64,000 nt of DNA from Crossiella cryophila (lineage in GTDB: Bacteria > Actinomycetota > Actinomycetes > Mycobacteriales > Pseudonocardiaceae): the NCBI RefSeq assembly GCF_014204915.1, contig NZ_JACHMH010000001.1, positions 3,679,001 through 3,743,000 on the forward strand, read 5' to 3'. The notes under the pieces are model-generated. The model was not told the origin of the DNA. It made no database searches and worked only from the letters and a program-made list of their open reading frames with translations. Made by a program: the position numbers and the translations under genes. Shown here piece after piece: positions 19,087-26,786 of this stretch (position 1 is the stretch's first letter; each line of letters starts with the position of its first letter).

Positions 19087-19400
19087 GACGTAGAAGGGAG
19101 ACATGAGCCAATGAGCTGATAGCAGCGGATCCGGGCAGAGGCTGTAGGTCTGGCAGACAACGCGGAGGAGCAGGTCGAGTCGGCTGCGCATCTCCGCCCC
19201 CGGGGTCTCGTCAGCCGTGGGCTGGTTGGCGGCGATCAGGTCGCCGAATTCGGCCTGTACGGCCAGTCCTAGCTTCCTGAAGGAGTGCAGAGGGGAACGG
19301 TCAGCGCTTGCGTGATGTTGTTGGGAACCCCGGTCTCGGCGCGGTTGGCCTGCCGCGGGGCAAGGGAGAGGGGCGCCGCCTGCCCCCCTGCCCGACCGGC
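19087..19400 (-). pseudogene. Degraded copy of the 15.3-15.8 kb gene
   Basis: Stretches of 19140-19265 align base by base with 15404-15530, including the shared CCGTGGG, GGTTGGCGGCGA and GAATTCGGCCTG-like segments. Stretches of 19300-19380 align with 15695-15780 (shared GCGCTTG, GTGTGATG-like, GGTCTCGGCG and GGCAAGGGAG segments). The middle, equivalent to about 15535-15690, is missing. Stops and the deletion leave no usable frame. Confidence 0.7.
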
Positions 19401-19416
19401 AGGGGTGGCAGGCGGC
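19375..19416 (-). terminator. Long hairpin downstream of the DnaB-like helicase gene
   Basis: Left arm GCCGCCTGCCCCCCTGCC pairs with GGCAGGGG-T-GGCAGGCGGC, an 18-bp stem with one bulged base and a 5-nt loop. It lies 44 bp beyond the helicase stop and probably ends that minus-strand transcript. Confidence 0.6.
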
Positions 19417-19459
19417 GTCCCGGGGTGGAGCTGTTCATGGGCGCTGCAGCAGAGCGTGG

Positions 19460-21109
19460 TCAGGGTTTGAGGGGTTCTGGTTGCCAGCCGTCGACCTGCG
19501 GGTCCAGTGGGACCCACATGTCCCGGGCGACCACCAGCGTGCCATCAGCATGCTCGGTGGCCGGTGGGGAGACCACGTAGCTGGGCAGCAACCACAGGCG
19601 GGCCGCGTGCTCGTCTGCCTGGTCCACCGGCGCCTCCTCGACCTGGTCGACCGCGACCTGTTCGCGGGTGGGTGCCGGGTCGCCGGGGAACTCGAACTTG
19701 CCGCCGACGAAGCGCAGTGGTAGCTGGCGGGTGGCCACCGAGCGGCCGGAGATCCGCAGTACCGCCTGCTCCGGCGGGTGAACCCGGCCTTCGTGATCGC
19801 GGGCGAGCATGCAGAACACACTGGCGGTCTCGAAGGTCGAGCGCGCTCCGTTGACCTCGGTCGGCGCCGGCGGTTCCAGCGGTGGCCGGTGGGTCTGTCC
19901 GGTGCGGAGGTCGGTGGTGATCTTGGGGATGGGTTCGCGGCGGGCGTTGACCTGCTCGCACACCATGACGTTGCTGGGCAGTCCGGCCAGGTCGGCGAAC
20001 TGACGGCCGCCCAGGCCGAACCAGCCGGGGTCGAAGACCCGGAGGCTGGTGTCGGCGCCGCGGATGAACTCCTCGCACACGGTGAAGTCGTTGCCCGCGG
20101 CCAGCATCGAGGTCAGATAGTCCACGAACACCCCTGCCAGCCAGCAGTCCGCCACCGGCAGGCCGTGTTGTTCGGACCAGCGAAGGTTGGCCACGGCGAA
20201 GCGGCGGATCTCGGCCTTGAACGCGGCCAGTCGCTTGTCCGGGTCGCTGCCGGTGCGGGCGAAGAACTCCTTGCCGAACAGCAGGAACCTCGGCCGTCCG
20301 AGCGGGGTGGGGCTGAATATCTGCTCGGGGTCGGGCAGGTACTGCTGGATCCGGGCCAGGAGTTCGGCGCGGGTCATCTCGGTGCAGAAGAACACCACCT
20401 GGGACTCCGGGGCGACCGTGCCGGCCGAGCCGGCCAGGCGGCTGGCCCACCAGCAGGCCAGGGCGGTCTTGCCGACCTTGGTTCTGGCCCCTAGCAGCAC
20501 CAGTTCGCCTTGCCAGTCGGCGCGTTGGTGGAGCAGGGCGTCCAGCTCCGGGTGGACGGGGAAGCCGCGACCGGTGCCGTGGACCTCCATCTCCCGCCGG
20601 AGCACCTCGGCGCCGTGTTCGGCGTAGGGGTCGGCGGCGACCCACTGGTCGTCGTCGGTGCGCACCAGGTCGAGCAGCTCGTGCACGGACTCGGCGGCGC
20701 GGTCGTTGTCGCCGGAGCGGTAGTGGTGGGCGATGGCGCGGATCAGGGTGTCGAAGCGGCGATGCCGGGCACCGCGGCTGACCAGAGCGGCCAGCACCTC
20801 CACCTCGTCCGGGCAGGCCGGCAGTTGTGGATGTCGTTGTTCGGCCTCGCTGTCCCAGGCGGCCAGGGCCCGGTCCAGGTGTGGGTGCAGGCCCTGGTCG
20901 AGGTTGTAGCGGATGCCGACCGTGGCCAGCTGGGGGTGGGTCGCCCGGATCTCGCGGAGGCGGTCGAAGGCCCGGCCCAGGCTGGGGTCGACGAACTCCT
21001 CCACGCCGCGGACCACCAGCCCGGTGCGGCCCTCGGCGAGAGAGGGTTCGCGGACGAGGCAGGCGGCCAGCAGCAGCTCCTCGCGGTCCCCGGATGAATC
21101 GGCGTGCAT
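19460..21109 (-). CDS. DnaB-like replicative helicase
   Basis: A 549-residue protein with DnaB architecture. A helical N-terminal half (about 1-165) is followed by a RecA-fold motor with Walker A GARTKVGKT at 207-215. The downstream VVFFCTEMTRAELLARI corresponds to the FSLEMS region of DnaB. The ATG at 21109 has GGAGACAG upstream. It is divergent from the unknown operon at 21373 across a shared palindrome. With the polymerase and primase to its right it forms a replication module typical of phages, plasmids or conjugative elements. It could instead be a RepA-type helicase. Confidence 0.8.
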   Translation of the reverse strand: MHADSSGDREELLLAACLVREPSLAEGRTGLVVRGVEEFVDPSLGRAFDRLREIRATHPQLATVGIRYNLDQGLHPHLDRALAAWDSEAEQRHPQLPACPDEVEVLAALVSRGARHRRFDTLIRAIAHHYRSGDNDRAAESVHELLDLVRTDDDQWVAADPYAEHGAEVLRREMEVHGTGRGFPVHPELDALLHQRADWQGELVLLGARTKVGKTALACWWASRLAGSAGTVAPESQVVFFCTEMTRAELLARIQQYLPDPEQIFSPTPLGRPRFLLFGKEFFARTGSDPDKRLAAFKAEIRRFAVANLRWSEQHGLPVADCWLAGVFVDYLTSMLAAGNDFTVCEEFIRGADTSLRVFDPGWFGLGGRQFADLAGLPSNVMVCEQVNARREPIPKITTDLRTGQTHRPPLEPPAPTEVNGARSTFETASVFCMLARDHEGRVHPPEQAVLRISGRSVATRQLPLRFVGGKFEFPGDPAPTREQVAVDQVEEAPVDQADEHAARLWLLPSYVVSPPATEHADGTLVVARDMWVPLDPQVDGWQPEPLKP

Positions 21110-21223
21110 TCGCTGTCTCCGTCTCTTGTGGACGGCCGGGACCGCGGCGCGGCCGGACGGCCACGTCTCTGCTGTGGAGTTGCCAAAGGACAGTCCTAGA
21201 CCCGCGTGGGCCCTTGCCCGGGT

Positions 21224-21246
21224 AGGTAACGCGCGCCGCGTTACCT
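21224..21246. promoter_or_regulatory. Palindromic double CGCGTTACCT site between divergent genes
   Basis: AGGTAACGCG and CGCGTTACCT are perfect inverted copies separated by 3 nt. One copy points to the helicase on the left (start 21109), the other to the unknown operon on the right (start 21373). This is a divergent version of the motif found singly at eleven other sites. It could be two facing -10-like elements or an operator for a dimeric regulator. Confidence 0.7.
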
Positions 21247-21372
21247 GGAGCCACGTCCGACCGGTGGGACGGCCCGGCGCCGCAGCGCGTAGCCGCCCCG
21301 GCCGGGTGGACTGCCGTGCGCCGCCTCGGGCGCCACCGACACGTGATTCGCAGGAAGGAAGGGAGGAGCGCC

Positions 21373-22002
21373 ATGAGCCACAAGAACGTGCCCTCGTGGG
21401 CGCATCCCGGGGTGGTCATCGGCATCGGCAGCAAGCCGGACCGCGGCCACGGCAACCACTGGCTCAACCAGATCGGTCCCCGGCACTGGCAGTGGATCGG
21501 GGTCAACCCGCGGCACGGCACGTACCATCACAAGGCGACGTGGGCGGTCCCGGTCAAGGGCGGCAACCTGCCGCCGCAGGCCGAACTCGACAGCAAACGG
21601 CACGCGCTGTTCCTGCTGTGGGGACGGCCCGACCTTCGTGCGGGCGAGCCGGTGGCCACCGCCGACATCGACGAGGTCGAGGCCGTACTTGCCAAACTCG
21701 CCCGGTGTGCGGCGGCGGTCCTGGACCCGGCGCGGCCGGAGATGGTTCCGGTGCTCGACGTGCTCTTCCGCGCCCAGTACGGCGGCGTGCACTCCTGGGT
21801 CTCGGCCCGGCACGGCGACCTCCTCGCCCTGCACCAGGTCGACGATCCCGGCCTGGTACGGATCCGCACCAGGCTCGCCGAACCGCACCTGCTGTGTGGG
21901 TGGGCGAGCGAGGACGGACTCAGATGGGCCCAGCCCGCCACCCGTATCGACGAGACCACCGCGGGCCCGGAGACCGCGGACGTCGACGGGAAACAGCCAT
22001 GA
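21373..22002 (+). CDS. Hypothetical protein, 209 aa
   Basis: Not recognised. ATG 21373 follows AAGGAAGGGAGGAG. The N-terminus has a His/Trp-rich segment (GNHWLNQIGPRHWQWIG), and the C-terminal part contains mixed helix and strand (HSWVSARHGDLLALHQV). There is no signal or membrane segment. It overlaps the next gene by ATGA and is presumably expressed from the divergent motif at 21224-21246, opposite the helicase. Confidence 0.75.
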   Translation: MSHKNVPSWAHPGVVIGIGSKPDRGHGNHWLNQIGPRHWQWIGVNPRHGTYHHKATWAVPVKGGNLPPQAELDSKRHALFLLWGRPDLRAGEPVATADIDEVEAVLAKLARCAAAVLDPARPEMVPVLDVLFRAQYGGVHSWVSARHGDLLALHQVDDPGLVRIRTRLAEPHLLCGWASEDGLRWAQPATRIDETTAGPETADVDGKQP

Positions 22003-23750
22003 GCGCGCCGACCGTCGGGGCCATTGTGGACCGGGCAGGGCTGGTGCGATGTGTGGAGCGGGATCTGCGCGAGCTGGCCGAGCTGGACACCGTGGTGCAC
22101 TCCGTCGGCAACCTGGTCCGTCAGTCACGGGAGGAACCACCGCGGGCGCGCAGCGCGATCAGGACGCTGTGGGAGACCGCGACCGCGGCACGGAAACGGG
22201 CGGCCCCCAACCGCCTGCTGCTCGCTCGGGTGCGCTCGGTGTTGCAGGACAGCCATTGCACGGTCTCAGCGGCCACCACCGCCGCTGTCGTCCACGGCAT
22301 CCTGCACGGCTCCATCCGCCCGACCGCGCTCACCCCGGACAGCATCACCCAGCCACCGTTGCGGATTCCGCCCTCGGTCGGCGTGCGCCACGGTGCGCTG
22401 GCCGACCTGCTGTGCACCACGGACAACCTCGCGGACTCGGTGTGGAACCACGCCCACCGCAGCCGGATCGACTTCGACGAGGACCTGCGCCGACTGCGGA
22501 CCTGGCTGGCGAAGGTGCCCGAACTCCGGGCGCCGGACCGCCTGGTGCCCTTGCTGGGCGAATCGTCGGGGGAGTTCCAGGTGCACCGCCACCCACGACC
22601 AGTCCACCCGCGTACCGCGGAGCTGGAAACCCCGTCGATCAGCTACGAGGTGCTCACCGCAGCCCAGCTCGATCTGCTGCACACCGCGATCCGGCAAGGT
22701 CTCCCGGTCAAGGTAGCCAGCATGATGGCCGGCACCACCACAGAACCGTTGTCGGCCGGTGCGGCCGTGGCGGCGGTGATGCGCTGCGGGGCCTGGCTGC
22801 GCAGGACCATCGACGAGAACGGCCTGCCGGTCGCGAGTTCCTCCTACACCTCGCGCAGGATGTCGCCCAGCTGGCTGATCGCCGCACCGGTCAAGCGGCA
22901 CCGGTCTGTTCGGGCGTTCGCGTTGCACTACACGCCTGAACTCGGCCGGTGGTATCAGATCCTGCGCGGGGACATCCCCGATCTGCGGGGACTCATGCCG
23001 ATGCGCCGGGCGCATTACCTGGCGCTGGCCGCGCATGTGGCCGGCGGTGGGCGGCTCTCCGACTTCGCCGAGCACCAGGCCCGGCGGTACCGGGATGTCG
23101 TGCAGGCGTGGGACCGGATGACCACCTTCACCGCCGAACTCAGGCTCGTTCGCCAGGCGGTCCTGGACGCCGTCGCAGATTGGCCGGCCGAGTACACCGA
23201 GGAGGTGAAGCAGCCGCTGGCCGAGCTGGTGCAGACGGTGCGCACCGGGCTCGCCGAACTCGGTCGCCCGGCCGACCAGGAGATCGGCGCGGCCTACGGG
23301 CGGCTGATCAACTCTGACGACGTGAAAGAGGCGGGTGAGGCGTTCGGCGCGCTGACCGCGGTGCTGACCGGATACCGGAACGCCCTGCGGCGGTTCACCG
23401 TGGCCGACCCGACCGACTGGGGCAGTGCGGAGTTCGCGTTGTTCCACAAGCGGTATCCCGACACCGCCCCGTCGGACTTCGGCACATCGAGCCCACGCGC
23501 ACACGCGGTCGAGGTAATCCGCGCCGAGGTGCGCCGGTTGCTCGCCGCGCGGCTTCCCGCGGTCCCGGCGACCGAGGTGGCCTTGCTCGCCGAGCTGCAC
23601 CGGGAGCTGAGCAACGCCGTCCGCGAACAGCGCAGCCCCGGGCTGGCGTCGTACTGGCGGTTGTGGCTCACCCCCGGTGCGCCCGACGAGCACGTCTGGC
23701 GCGCGTTCCTGGAATGGCCGGACCTGGTCACCCTGGCCGCCACCAAGTAG
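21999..23750 (+). CDS. Hypothetical protein, 583 aa
   Basis: Not recognised. Soluble, alpha-helical and rich in Arg and Leu, with no obvious catalytic motif. A run of AYGRLINSDDVKEAGEAFGA lies at about 435-455. It starts at ATG 21999, overlapping the previous stop (ATGA), so the two products probably work together. A longer in-frame extension upstream is antisense to the helicase and is rejected. The operon ends at the hairpin at 23756-23784. Confidence 0.75.
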   Translation: MSAPTVGAIVDRAGLVRCVERDLRELAELDTVVHSVGNLVRQSREEPPRARSAIRTLWETATAARKRAAPNRLLLARVRSVLQDSHCTVSAATTAAVVHGILHGSIRPTALTPDSITQPPLRIPPSVGVRHGALADLLCTTDNLADSVWNHAHRSRIDFDEDLRRLRTWLAKVPELRAPDRLVPLLGESSGEFQVHRHPRPVHPRTAELETPSISYEVLTAAQLDLLHTAIRQGLPVKVASMMAGTTTEPLSAGAAVAAVMRCGAWLRRTIDENGLPVASSSYTSRRMSPSWLIAAPVKRHRSVRAFALHYTPELGRWYQILRGDIPDLRGLMPMRRAHYLALAAHVAGGGRLSDFAEHQARRYRDVVQAWDRMTTFTAELRLVRQAVLDAVADWPAEYTEEVKQPLAELVQTVRTGLAELGRPADQEIGAAYGRLINSDDVKEAGEAFGALTAVLTGYRNALRRFTVADPTDWGSAEFALFHKRYPDTAPSDFGTSSPRAHAVEVIRAEVRRLLAARLPAVPATEVALLAELHRELSNAVREQRSPGLASYWRLWLTPGAPDEHVWRAFLEWPDLVTLAATK

Positions 23751-23755
23751 GCCCG

Positions 23756-23784
23756 GAGGGCGCCGGAACACCTCCGGCGCCCTC
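23756..23784 (+). terminator. 11-bp hairpin ending the 21.4-23.75 kb operon
   Basis: Arms GAGGGCGCCGG and CCGGCGCCCTC around a 7-nt loop begin 5 bp after the stop codon. The next CGCGTTACCT motif starts 23 bp further on, so this separates two transcription units. Confidence 0.75.
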
Positions 23785-23806
23785 TCCCCAACCAGCCACA
23801 ACGCGG

Positions 23807-23817
23807 CGCGTTACCTG
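23807..23817 (+). promoter_or_regulatory. GCGCGTTACCT motif
   Basis: The motif lies between the preceding terminator and ATG 23860, with 43 nt between its TTACCT and the start codon. It points toward the 23860-24908 gene pair. Confidence 0.55.
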
Positions 23818-23859
23818 TCAGTGAGTCCGAGCAGTCGCCCCGTACGAGAGGACCTCGCG

Positions 23860-24189
23860 ATGCTCACCTCTTCGCCAATGCCGGGTGACTTGGACCCCGA
23901 CGCCCCGTTTCCCCTGCACATCCGCTTCCGGGTGCCGCTGTGGCGGCTGGAGTGCGGGACCCGGCGGATCGAGGCCGCCCTGACCCAGCTCGGCCTGATC
24001 GGCCTGCCGGTCGCGGTCGTCCTCGCTGACGAGTTTCTCATCACCGTCTCCCTGTCCGCGGGCACCATCGGGCAGGCACTCCAAGGCGAGGAGGCCATCC
24101 TGGCCGGGGTTCGGTCCGCTCGCAGGCTCGCCGAGTTGTTGTGGGATCTCGACCCCAGGCTGACCGCGACACCAGGAGAAGTCTCATGA
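23860..24189 (+). CDS. Hypothetical protein, 109 aa
   Basis: Not recognised. A compact alpha/beta protein with DPDAPFPLHIRFRVPLWRLE followed by a hydrophobic strand (GLPVAVVLADEFLITVSL) and a C-terminal helix. ATG 23860 follows GAGAGGACC. Its stop overlaps the start of the sigma-like gene (ATGA). As a small coupled partner it could be a regulator of that protein, but nothing in the sequence proves this. Confidence 0.7.
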   Translation: MLTSSPMPGDLDPDAPFPLHIRFRVPLWRLECGTRRIEAALTQLGLIGLPVAVVLADEFLITVSLSAGTIGQALQGEEAILAGVRSARRLAELLWDLDPRLTATPGEVS

Positions 24190-24908
24190 ACGCCTGCACC
24201 GTCGACGCCTGGTGGACCGAGGTGCCCCTCGGTAACTCCGGCCACCGCGACCTGACCCGGATACCGCCCGAACGGCTGGCCTTGTTGCTGGAGCAGGCGA
24301 TGGGGCTGGCCCGCCACGCCATCCGGGCCCAGCGCGGCCCGTTGCGAGATCTGCTCGGCGGAGCGGAGGATCTCGCCCAGCAACTGCGGTTGTGGATCCT
24401 GGCCGCCGCGCGGACCTACGATCCGGAACGCGGTACGTGGACCGGTCACCTGACCCAGCGCGTCCGGCAACAGGCCGCGGACCACTGGCGGGCCACCGTC
24501 GGCCACACCGCGCTGAACAAGGTCCGCGCCTTCCGCGCCGCAGACGGCGAGCCCCTCAACGGTCAGGACCAGCTCCAGGTCGCCCGCATCCTCTCGCTGC
24601 TCCCCGGCAAGCAGTCCACTTTGGACGTTGCCAACGATGTGGTTGACGGAGCAGGCAACGCCGAACACGCCGTCGACTCCCACTCGGAGGCGACCGTGGC
24701 CACGTTGGCGCTGTTGTACGCCCCGGAGACCGCTGATCCGTTTGTGGCGCGGCGCCTGTGCCGTGGGGTGGCCGTGCACGTGCTCCGCCGGGTGTGCGGA
24801 CAAGCTCAGCGGCGCATCGCGGCCTGCGGCATCCACCATCGGACGGCGGCTGCGGTGGAGAACGAGCTGTATGCGCGGGTACGCGAACTCCTCGACCCGC
24901 CCGGCTGA
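24186..24908 (+). CDS. Sigma-70 region 2-like protein
   Basis: A 240-residue protein. The segment around 60-100 (LAQQLRLWILAAARTYDPER followed by GTWTGHLTQRVRQQAADHW) has the pattern of sigma-70 region 2: an acidic/Gln helix, then ARTYDPERGTFxxYLxQRVRxxxxDxxR. A helical C-terminal part (about 175-238) could be a diverged region 4, but no clear helix-turn-helix was seen. It may be an element-encoded transcription factor for the CGCGTTACCT promoters; this is inference. Confidence 0.5.
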   Translation: MNACTVDAWWTEVPLGNSGHRDLTRIPPERLALLLEQAMGLARHAIRAQRGPLRDLLGGAEDLAQQLRLWILAAARTYDPERGTWTGHLTQRVRQQAADHWRATVGHTALNKVRAFRAADGEPLNGQDQLQVARILSLLPGKQSTLDVANDVVDGAGNAEHAVDSHSEATVATLALLYAPETADPFVARRLCRGVAVHVLRRVCGQAQRRIAACGIHHRTAAAVENELYARVRELLDPPG

Positions 24909-24922
24909 TCCGTGGGTACGGG

Positions 24923-24956
24923 AGTGGGCAGGGCGTTCGTTCACGCCCTGCCCACT
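24923..24956. terminator. Perfect 14-bp bidirectional terminator hairpin
   Basis: AGTGGGCAGGGCGT and ACGCCCTGCCCACT form a perfect stem with a 6-nt loop. It sits between the convergent sigma-like gene (ends 24908) and DNA polymerase gene (ends 24973) and can serve both. Confidence 0.85.
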
Positions 24957-24972
24957 GAATCTCGTTGTTGGG

Positions 24973-26601
24973 TCAGGGTTCCCTGACGCCCCAGTCCGAA
25001 CCGGTGCGAATACTCAACGGCAGGCTGAGGGCCTCCAGGCCCAGCACCCAGGCGGCGCCGAGGTGCACGGCCTGCCGGAGCAGGAGGGTGACCTCCTCGA
25101 CGGAGTCCTCGGCGACGTCGAGCACGAACTCGTCGTGCAGGAACGCGGCCAGCCGGGCGTCCCGGTCCCGCAACTGGGTGCGCAGGATCGCCAGCGTGGC
25201 ACAGCAGACCTCCGCCGCGGTGCCCTGCACCGGGAAGCTGCGCCCTCGGCGACCGGCTCGGGCCACCAGGGACCGCTGCTCGGCGGTACGCCTGACTGAG
25301 GCGGTCTCGATGGCTGCCACAGTGGGCACGTCCGGCAGCGGCATGGTGCGCCCCAGTTCGGTGCGCACCGTCGCCCCATGCCGGGCCCGCTGCTCGTACT
25401 CGGCGAGCAGATCCATCGTGTCGGAACACGCCGAGGTGAACGGCCGCAACGCTTCCCTGGCCTTGACGGATCGCCGACCGTTCAGCGCGGCCAGCAGAAT
25501 CGTTTTGGCCATGGCCCGGTCCACGCCGAGTCGGTTACCCAGTTCGGCGTACAGGTCACCGCGTTCGGCCAGCCCGAGCAAGGTCCGGTCGCCGGCCAGG
25601 TAGGCCAGGATCCGGGGCTCCAGCTGTGAGATGTCCGCGATGACCAACCGTCGACCAGCCTGGACACGCACACACCGACGCAACGAGTGCGGCAAGGTAA
25701 GACCGCCACCTTCGGCGGTCCAGCGCCCGGTTGACGTTGCGGCCGGGTGGAACACCGGCCACCAGCGTCCGTCATGGGTCCAGCGAGCGGCCCACTCGTA
25801 GCCGAACCGGTTGGCCAGGATGTCCAGGTGCCGCCAGCTGGTCAGCGGTGGCACCGCCGGGTGGGCCAGATGCTCGAAGTCCGAGACCCTGGACCCCCGC
25901 ACCTGCAGGCCCTCGCCGTCGAAGGCTTCCGGCACTTCGGTGCGCCACCGGAATCGAGCGCCACCGAAGGCAGCCGTGATCTGTTCGTCCAGTTCGGACA
26001 GCCGCGGATAGCACCCGGACTCGGTTGGCTCACCGAGCAGGGCCGCCAGGACTTCGTGGTGGCGGGCGGCGTCCCACGGGATGCCGTCGGCGTTCAGATC
26101 GGCAGCGGCCAAGGCGTTCGCCGAGTCGATGTCGACCAACCGGTCCAGCGAACTGGCGTGCGTGGTGGCGCGGAGGGACAGCTGAGCCTGGCGGTAGTCC
26201 TCGCTCACGTCACCACCGTTGAGCTGACCGGAGTCGGCGCGGTGGTAGCCGTCGACGAGTCGCCGAGCCGAGGTGACGCAGTAGCCCCGCCGAAGCCGAA
26301 CTCCTGCTCTGGCAAGCGTCGTCGCGGTCGCCAAGAGGTCCGCGGCCACCCACCTGATCCGGCGCGAGCTGTCCAACGCGCCCAGCTCGCGCGGGTCGGC
26401 GTCAGTGATATCGGCGACCAGCACGGGCATGGCGCGATCCATTGGCACCACACGAATCTGACCGTCCTCGGCCAGGCCGGAGACGTCGAGCCCGAGGGCC
26501 TGTGGCGCCCCGGCGGTCGGAGTGTTGGCGCGGAGGTGGTCGAGCAGCTCAGGCCAGCTGAGTGTCCGGACGGGGCGAGCTGGTGCGTCGAGGTCAACCA
26601 T
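24973..26601 (-). CDS. Phage-type family A DNA polymerase
   Basis: A 542-residue polymerase of the DNA polymerase I family. Motif A is visible at about 320-336 (VIADISQLEPRILAYL, equivalent to DYSQIELR). Motif B is at 362-374 (RAMAKTILLAALNG). Motif C is HDE at 489-491. The product-binding STGRW is at 290-294. Motif B lacks the usual aromatic residue of FxxxYG. The N-terminal 250 residues are shorter than in cellular Pol I and show no convincing DEDD exonuclease motifs. It probably replicates the element together with the helicase and primase. Confidence 0.85.
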   Translation of the reverse strand: MVDLDAPARPVRTLSWPELLDHLRANTPTAGAPQALGLDVSGLAEDGQIRVVPMDRAMPVLVADITDADPRELGALDSSRRIRWVAADLLATATTLARAGVRLRRGYCVTSARRLVDGYHRADSGQLNGGDVSEDYRQAQLSLRATTHASSLDRLVDIDSANALAAADLNADGIPWDAARHHEVLAALLGEPTESGCYPRLSELDEQITAAFGGARFRWRTEVPEAFDGEGLQVRGSRVSDFEHLAHPAVPPLTSWRHLDILANRFGYEWAARWTHDGRWWPVFHPAATSTGRWTAEGGGLTLPHSLRRCVRVQAGRRLVIADISQLEPRILAYLAGDRTLLGLAERGDLYAELGNRLGVDRAMAKTILLAALNGRRSVKAREALRPFTSACSDTMDLLAEYEQRARHGATVRTELGRTMPLPDVPTVAAIETASVRRTAEQRSLVARAGRRGRSFPVQGTAAEVCCATLAILRTQLRDRDARLAAFLHDEFVLDVAEDSVEEVTLLLRQAVHLGAAWVLGLEALSLPLSIRTGSDWGVREP

Positions 26602-26678
26602 GACGAACCGAACCTCCTTGAGGGCTAAGGCAAATCTGCCTGCTGACGGTGAGGAGCGAATGAGGCGCCCATGAGGTC

Positions 26679-26689
26679 AGGTAACGCGG
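26679..26689 (-). promoter_or_regulatory. CGCGTTACCTG motif upstream of the DNA polymerase
   Basis: On the minus strand this reads CGCGTTACCTG, oriented toward the polymerase start at 26601, about 78 nt downstream of TTACCT. Confidence 0.55.
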
Positions 26690-26725
26690 CCCGGAGAAGG
26701 TGGTTGGCACACAACGGGAAGAAGG

Positions 26726-26759
26726 GGTGGAGCGCGCTGGGGGGTGAGCGCGCTCCACC
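26726..26759 (-). terminator. Perfect 13-bp hairpin downstream of the primase
   Basis: Arms GGTGGAGCGCGCT and AGCGCGCTCCACC enclose an 8-nt loop. It lies 28 bp beyond the primase stop and just upstream of the polymerase promoter motif, so it separates the two minus-strand units. Confidence 0.8.
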
Positions 26760-26786
26760 GTAGGGTGACCGGAGCGTCGAGGTGAC

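Noticed and set aside
20913-21998. In-frame extension of the 583-residue protein
   Set aside because: The added sequence is antisense to the helicase and then overlaps the 209-residue gene; the ATGA overlap fixes the start at 21999.
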